64,000 nucleotides of DNA from Anas platyrhynchos (lineage: Eukaryota; Chordata; Aves; Anseriformes; Anatidae): positions 4,161,501 to 4,225,500 of the forward strand of contig NC_092602.1 of NCBI RefSeq assembly GCF_047663525.1, in the 5' to 3' direction. This document shows positions 45,687-64,000 of this stretch, piece after piece. The notes under the pieces were generated by a model that worked only from the letters and a program-made list of their open reading frames with translations, was not told the origin of the DNA and did no database searches. Position 1 is the stretch's first letter; the number at the start of each line of letters is the position of its first letter. A program made the position numbers and the translations under genes.

Positions 45687-48600
45687 ATGGGCGTGCAGGG
45701 CTGCCTGCGGGCGGTGAGCAGCTACTCCAGCCCGCAGGTGGTGGTGGTGCGGAACGGGCACCTTGGCACCGCGTACCGGGCGCTGCAGCTCCTGGTCCTG
45801 CTCTACTTCACCGGGTGAGTGAAGCCTGCTTCATAGGCTGATGCCTGTGCCCTTTCCCCTTTCCCCTGCTCTTTCCTCTGCTTTCCCTTCCCTGCGGGCA
45901 CATCCCAGACCCCTCTGCCTTGCTCTTGGGGCCAAGCTCCTGGCTGGGATCCCCCCATGGGTTGTCCAAGGGGTGGTGCAGGCAGGCTCTGAGCCCCTCG
46001 TGCCCTGTGCTGTGCAGTGAGGTGTGTGGGTGCTGAGCACACCCACTGCACTCCTCGGACCCACAGCTCTCAGCGTGCTCTCGGGGTCCTGGAGCCAAGG
46101 AGGAGGGCACCGGTGGAAGCTCCTTTTCCCATCCTTCCTTCCCTGCAGGTATGTGTTCATCATTCAGAAGGGCTACCAGGAGAGGGAAACGGGTCCAGAG
46201 AGCTCCGTCATCACCAAGGTCAAGGGTGTGACACAGTCACCAAGCAAGGTCTGGGATGTTGGGGAGTATGTGTCCCCTCCTGAGGTGAGGCTCTGACCCC
46301 CCATTCTGGCCCTCTTATCCCCATCCTCTTCCTTTTGTCTTTTGTTTTCTACCCAGTGTGTTCCCTGTGTGCACACGTGTGTGTGTGACCGTGTGTGTGT
46401 AAATACACTTGTACCTCTCCACGTGTTCACGGCTGTGCTGTCCTGTGACCGGTATCCCACCTTCTGGCTGCTTTGCAGGGTGGGAGCACCTTCAGCATCC
46501 TCACGCGGGTGGACGTCAGCCCTGCTCAGGCCATGGAGACCTGTCCTGAGGTGAGGACAGGGGCAGGGGACTGGGGAGTAGCAGTCATGGGGCCAGGGGA
46601 GAGCAGCAGGAGCTGCCCATGGGGACCCCAGGACAGAGCTGGTCAGGACATGCAGGTGGCTGTAGTGCTGCTCCCCACAGATCTCCTCTGCCGCTGCCCT
46701 TCCCAGCAGGAATCCTGTGGCTTTCCCTGGCCTGGGGGCAGCACAGAGGCTGTGACACCACAGGGGGAGGCGAAAAGAGACTGAGTAGCACTTGTCAGGG
46801 GAAGGGGAGCACCGGGGAGCACCAGTGAGCACAGCTCCCAACAAAACTCCCCGTCCTGCTGCAGGGCCGAGCGGTTGCCACCGCCACGTGCAGCTCCGAC
46901 CAGGACTGCGTCCCCAGGGACACGGACACGTCTGGCCATGGTGAGTCAGGAGGGATGTGTGGGAAGAGCTGCCCAGCCACCCTGCTGCTGGCAGGACAAA
47001 TCCTGCTGGGATTTGCAGTGCCAGGCACCCGTTTCCACAGGGCAGAGGACGGGGCGCTGCGTGCCCCAGGCTGGTGGCACCGGGAAGAGCTGCGAGGTCC
47101 TGGCTTGGTGCCCGGTGGATGGAGGCAGCATCAGGTACTGGCGCCAGGGTTGGGCCCTGGTGGGGAATGACAGGCTGCCAGAAAGTCAGAGCAGGCTCTG
47201 GGGTGCTGGCATCTCCCACGTCCTGCGGGATGCAAGGGGATGCTCCCGGTGTGGCCTCCTCGGTGCTGCTCCAGGGGTTTGGGGCAGGGTGGGGATGCCT
47301 GTGGGCAGCTGTGCTCACTCCTCTTCCTCGCAGCGAGTCCCTGGCTGAGATGGCATCACAATTCACCGTCCTCATCAAGAACAACATCCACTTCCCCCGC
47401 TTTGGCTTCTCCAAGTGAGTATCTGTGGGTGTGGGGGACGCAGCCTGGGTACCCTGCTGCTGGCCTCAGCTGGCCCTGCTGTGCCTGCCTTGCTGGTAGC
47501 TGGGTGTGCAGCGTGATGGGGATGGGGTGGACACCCTCACACCGTACACATACGCACATGGGGAGCACAGGCAGGGCAAGGCCAGCTCCCATCACTGCTC
47601 CCTTCCTGAAAATGGGCAGCGGGGACACTTCTCCTGGGAACTGTGCAGCAGGGAGGGGGAGATGCAACGCGAGGACTGCAGAAATTTGGGGTCAGCGCAG
47701 GGTGGGTCTAAGGGATGGAGATGCAGGCGGGTGGTCCTGGTGTCCTTAGCTGGAGAGATGCTGCTTCTTCACAGGGGATTCCCGTTCCCAGCTCATTGAG
47801 TGATGGGATCCCGTTCGGACCCAGTGTGTCCCCTCTCACACACAGGTCTCTGGCTTGGTCTCCCCCAGGGGCAACATCCAGGCAGCTGAGAGCGGCTACC
47901 TGAAGAGCTGCATGTTCAACACCACCTCTGCCCTTTACTGCCCCATCTTCAAGCTGGGCTTCCTCGTGGAGCAGGCGGGCGAGGACTTCACGGAGCTGGC
48001 TGAGAAGGTGTTGTGTGCTGGGTGGCTGCAGGGCCCAGGCTCTCACGGGGTCTTGCCTGCAGGGCACAGGGCACTCATTGCCTGGGGACCTGCCTGGGTG
48101 CTCTGTGTGTCACTGCTTGCTCCTTGATGCAAGGTCTGCTGCTCCCTGCTGCAGGGTGGGGTGATCGGGGTGATCATTACCTGGAACTGCAACCTGGACC
48201 TGCCCGACGCCGAGTGTAACCCCCACTACTCCTTCCGCCGCCTCGACCCCAAAGGGGTTTCGGCTTCCCCAGGCTACAACTACAGGTGATGGCCCTGTCC
48301 CCACGGTGGCCCTGCAGCTTTCTCTGGCCCTGCCTTGCCCTCACTGGTGTGTCCCTCGTCTCCCAAGCAGGTTTGCCAAGTACTACAGCTGGAATGGGAC
48401 TCGCTCGCGGGTGTTGATCAAGGCCTATGGGATCCGTGTGGATGTGATTGTGCATGGCCAGGTGAGACAGTTCGGGGGTGGGTGTCTGTGTGTCCCCCGC
48501 TTTGGGAGTGGGGGCATGCATGTGTGCCACCTCTGCTTTGTGCTGCTGTGGCTGTACTAGCAAAGCAGCTCTGCCTGCTGCTGCAGGAGGACGGGGGTCC

Positions 48601-49044
48601 CAGATGCCCTAAATGGAAGCCCTGGGCTCTGTCTTGGCTTGGTGGAAGGGGCAGCTGCAGTGCCTGTGTGCATGTAACGTCCTGCAAGTGCAAGCCTGGT
48701 GGCACCACGCAGGCATTAGGGCTGGGGAGGGTGGAATCAGCTCAGCCCAGTCCTGCTACGGGGGCACTGGCCCGGACAGCTGACCCCATCCCTCTCTGTC
48801 AGGCAGGAAAGTTCAGCCTGATCCCCACCATCATCACCCTAGCCACGGCGCTCACCTCGGTGGGACTGGTGAGTATGGGTGCTGGGGGGGTTCCTCCTAG
48901 CCACCCGTTGCAGCCCTGACCTCCCCGCCTGCCTTGCAGGGCTCCTTCATCTGTGACTGGATCCTGCTGTGCTGCATGGACAAGGAGCAGCGGTACAGCA
49001 GCAGGAAATTCGAGCAGGTAGCACCTGGCTGTGGGTACAGCTGA
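45687..49044 (+). CDS. P2RX2: P2X purinoceptor 2 (ATP-gated cation channel subunit)
   Basis: P2RX2 subunits form trimeric ATP-gated cation channels. The exons are 45687-45814, 46149-46284, 46479-46550, 46865-46940, 47041-47134, 47334-47414, 47869-48007, 48155-48285, 48371-48461, 48803-48868 and 48940-49017. If the last donor is read through, eight more codons end at TGA 49042-49044 (372 aa). Segments such as [37 protein letters not shown] and [20 protein letters not shown] are P2X2-type rather than P2X5/6, and POLE lies next door as in human. All ten ectodomain cysteines are present, with ATP-site lysines K66, K68 and K303. TM1 is about residues 27-47; TM2 follows KFSLIP. Oddities are YSSPQ in place of the Y-x-T-x-K motif, NYR in place of NFR, and a very short or unresolved cytoplasmic tail. 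Confidence 0.92.
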
Positions 49045-49571
49045 GGATTTTCCTCTGCAGGGGTCCCATCCCTGGGGTACCCCATCGGCAGAGCAGCCCA
49101 TGCTGCAGCCCCAACCACCCGCCCCTCCTCTGGTCCCACTGCAGGTAGGATAACTTGTGCTCAGCTCGAGGCCATCCAGCCCCCCCCGTCAGCTCTCAGC
49201 AACCCTCTTGCCCATGTGGAGCTGCACCCATGGATGGGTGGCACGTGCCCTACAGCCCCTGTGAGCCACGAGCCCGCCGGCATGTGATGGTTGTGACCAC
49301 CAGCAGGACCCAGCAGTGCTGCTGCAGCTCAGAGTCACACCGGGGGCTGCTCAAATCCTGCCTGGGGGGGCTCCCAGGGCTAAGCACAGCTTAATCTGGG
49401 GTGTCCAGGGGGGCTCCAGCTGCTGCCCTTCCCAGCCCCTTTCTGCGGGCACTCTCAGACCCATCCTAGCCCCCGTTTCCCTCTTGGCAAGGCCCGCGTG
49501 TGCTCTGAGCCCCACAAAGCTGCTGCTGCTGCACCAGGGAGGGGGGCAGCCTTGCCCTGGCGTAGCAGCCC

Positions 49572-49577
49572 AATAAA
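49572..49577 (+). terminator. P2RX2: P2RX2 poly(A) signal
   Basis: AATAAA lies about 530 bp after the read-through stop and is followed by G/T-rich sequence. A second + strand AATAAA occurs at 50377, inside the POLE poly(A) region. Confidence 0.65.
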
Positions 49578-49599
49578 ACACCGCTGCTCAGCATCCGTG

Positions 49600-50376
49600 C
49601 CTGGGGCTCCATGCGGCGGTGGGCCCTGGGGAGACGTTGGTGTCACAGTTTGGTGCGGGGAGAGGCAGGGACAGGGTCGTCCTCCCCCCCCCCCCCAGGC
49701 CCTGGAGCACAAACCCCAAGTGCTGCTGGCCTGAGCCCAAAGACAATCTGCAGCAGGCGCCTGGCGGTAACCAGCTGGGGCATTTCTGAGCATAATTCTG
49801 ATGTTTTTCTGCTCTCATATTACAGCACATCCTCCCCCAGCAGCTCAGCTGGGCTCAGGAGGGTCGGTGGGGGGAGGAAGGAAGGGCTGCAGTGGGCAGA
49901 GCCCCAGGGCTGAGGGACTCAAGGTTGCTTTGCTTGGCTGGGTGCCCTGCTCTGAGGGGGAGCTGGCCTTGTGCACACCCCCAGCAGTGCTGCTGCAAGG
50001 GGGCACCTGCAATTCCACCTTGCCCTTGTCAGAAGCAGGACGAGGCCCCCCATGGGACAGCAGCAGCACAGAGGCTGAGCCCAGGCACTGCCTGGCCTTG
50101 GCTGCAGCCATCCGGGACTCAGTTACCAGAAGCAGAGGCTGAGCCAGACAGTAACTTGATTGCACAGGGCAGCAATCACATTAGGGGGGGGTGAGAGTGC
50201 TGCCCCTCGAGGCCAGCTCATCTTCTCTGCTTCTAGCACCAAAAGGAAGAGAGAGGGGGGCACAGCTCTCCCCTTGCAGCCGGGGATGTGCTACCAGGCT
50301 GGGGCAGGCAGGGTTCAAAGGGGGACAGATCCTTGCAAGGAGACATCCCCAGCTCCCACCACACAGGAACCAGACA
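49600..50376. other. P2RX2-POLE intergenic segment, nothing recognised
   Basis: A C-run (near 49684-49699) and G-rich stretches are present. No exon, RNA gene or repeat family is evident. Confidence 0.6.
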
Positions 50377-50386
50377 AATAAAACTA

Positions 50387-50392
50387 TTTATT
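50387..50392 (-). terminator. POLE: POLE poly(A) signal
   Basis: TTTATT on + is AATAAA on the POLE strand, about 240 bp after its stop. A + strand AATAAA sits 5 bp away at 50377-50382, again a two-way poly(A) motif between convergent genes. Confidence 0.75.
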
Positions 50393-50633
50393 TATACAAA
50401 TTCCACATTAAAAAGAGGTACAGCCTTGCCTACAGCACCTAGAGCATGGGCAAATGGGCCCCATGGAGCACAGCTCCTGCCCCGTGTGCTGGGCTGGTGC
50501 AGCACAGCCTGGCCCCTCTCTGTGCCTGCTGCTTTTGCCCTCCAGCACAGCAGGAGGGGCACGCAGCTCCCCGGGGCTGGCGTAGTGCACAGCTGAACCC
50601 TATCCAACAGCAGAGACGGGACGAGCCCTGCTT

Positions 50634-64000
<13,367 letters not shown>

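Noticed and set aside
45687-49044. P2RX5 or P2RX6 identity for the P2X gene
   Set aside because: Ectodomain blocks such as ETGPESS and LDLPDAEC and the adjacent POLE gene fit P2RX2 better.

Overview
The window looks like a gene-dense piece of an avian microchromosome, most like chicken chromosome 15 from recalled gene order. The reasons are vertebrate genes with GT-AG introns, mostly short introns, very high GC with CpG-rich first exons, and several CR1 LINE copies as the only interspersed repeat I recognise. I identified genes by translating exons, checking that splice phases join, and comparing with remembered human family members. No database search was run.

Layout, left to right. (1) SMTN, smoothelin, + strand, about 0.6-25.0 kb: 19 shared coding exons plus two alternative last exons. 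An internal TATA promoter and alternative first exon lie at 15.3-15.8 kb. (2) SELENOM, selenoprotein M, - strand, 25.0-27.15 kb: five coding exons, an in-frame UGA for selenocysteine and a foldable SECIS in the 3' UTR. It is tail-to-tail with SMTN. (3) A divergent promoter block of alternating CG/CA sequence, 27.15-28.87 kb, interrupted by a CR1 copy. (4) INPP5J, + strand, 28.87-37.15 kb: 12 coding exons. (5) PLA2G3, - strand, 37.27-40.27 kb: seven coding exons, tail-to-tail with INPP5J. (6) About 4.6 kb without a recognised gene, 41.07-45.69 kb, with some unexplained candidate exons near 42-43 kb. (7) P2RX2, + strand, 45.69-49.6 kb: 11 coding exons. (8) POLE, - strand, 50.39 kb to beyond the right edge: the last 26 coding exons, the C-terminal ~1,375 residues.

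In human, the first four genes sit together on 22q12.2 and the last two on 12q24.33, so the 41-45.7 kb gap marks a rearrangement junction between the two blocks. The genes do not form one pathway: a smooth-muscle actin-binding protein, an ER redox selenoprotein, a phosphoinositide 5-phosphatase, a secreted phospholipase A2, an ATP-gated channel and a replicative DNA polymerase.

The observations I would check first are the SMTN internal promoter, whose first exon encodes a SMTNL2-like coiled coil; the P2RX2 N-terminal PKC-type motif and cytoplasmic tail, both unlike the mammalian protein; the C-rich apical loop of the SELENOM SECIS; and the unassigned open frames at 42-43 kb.
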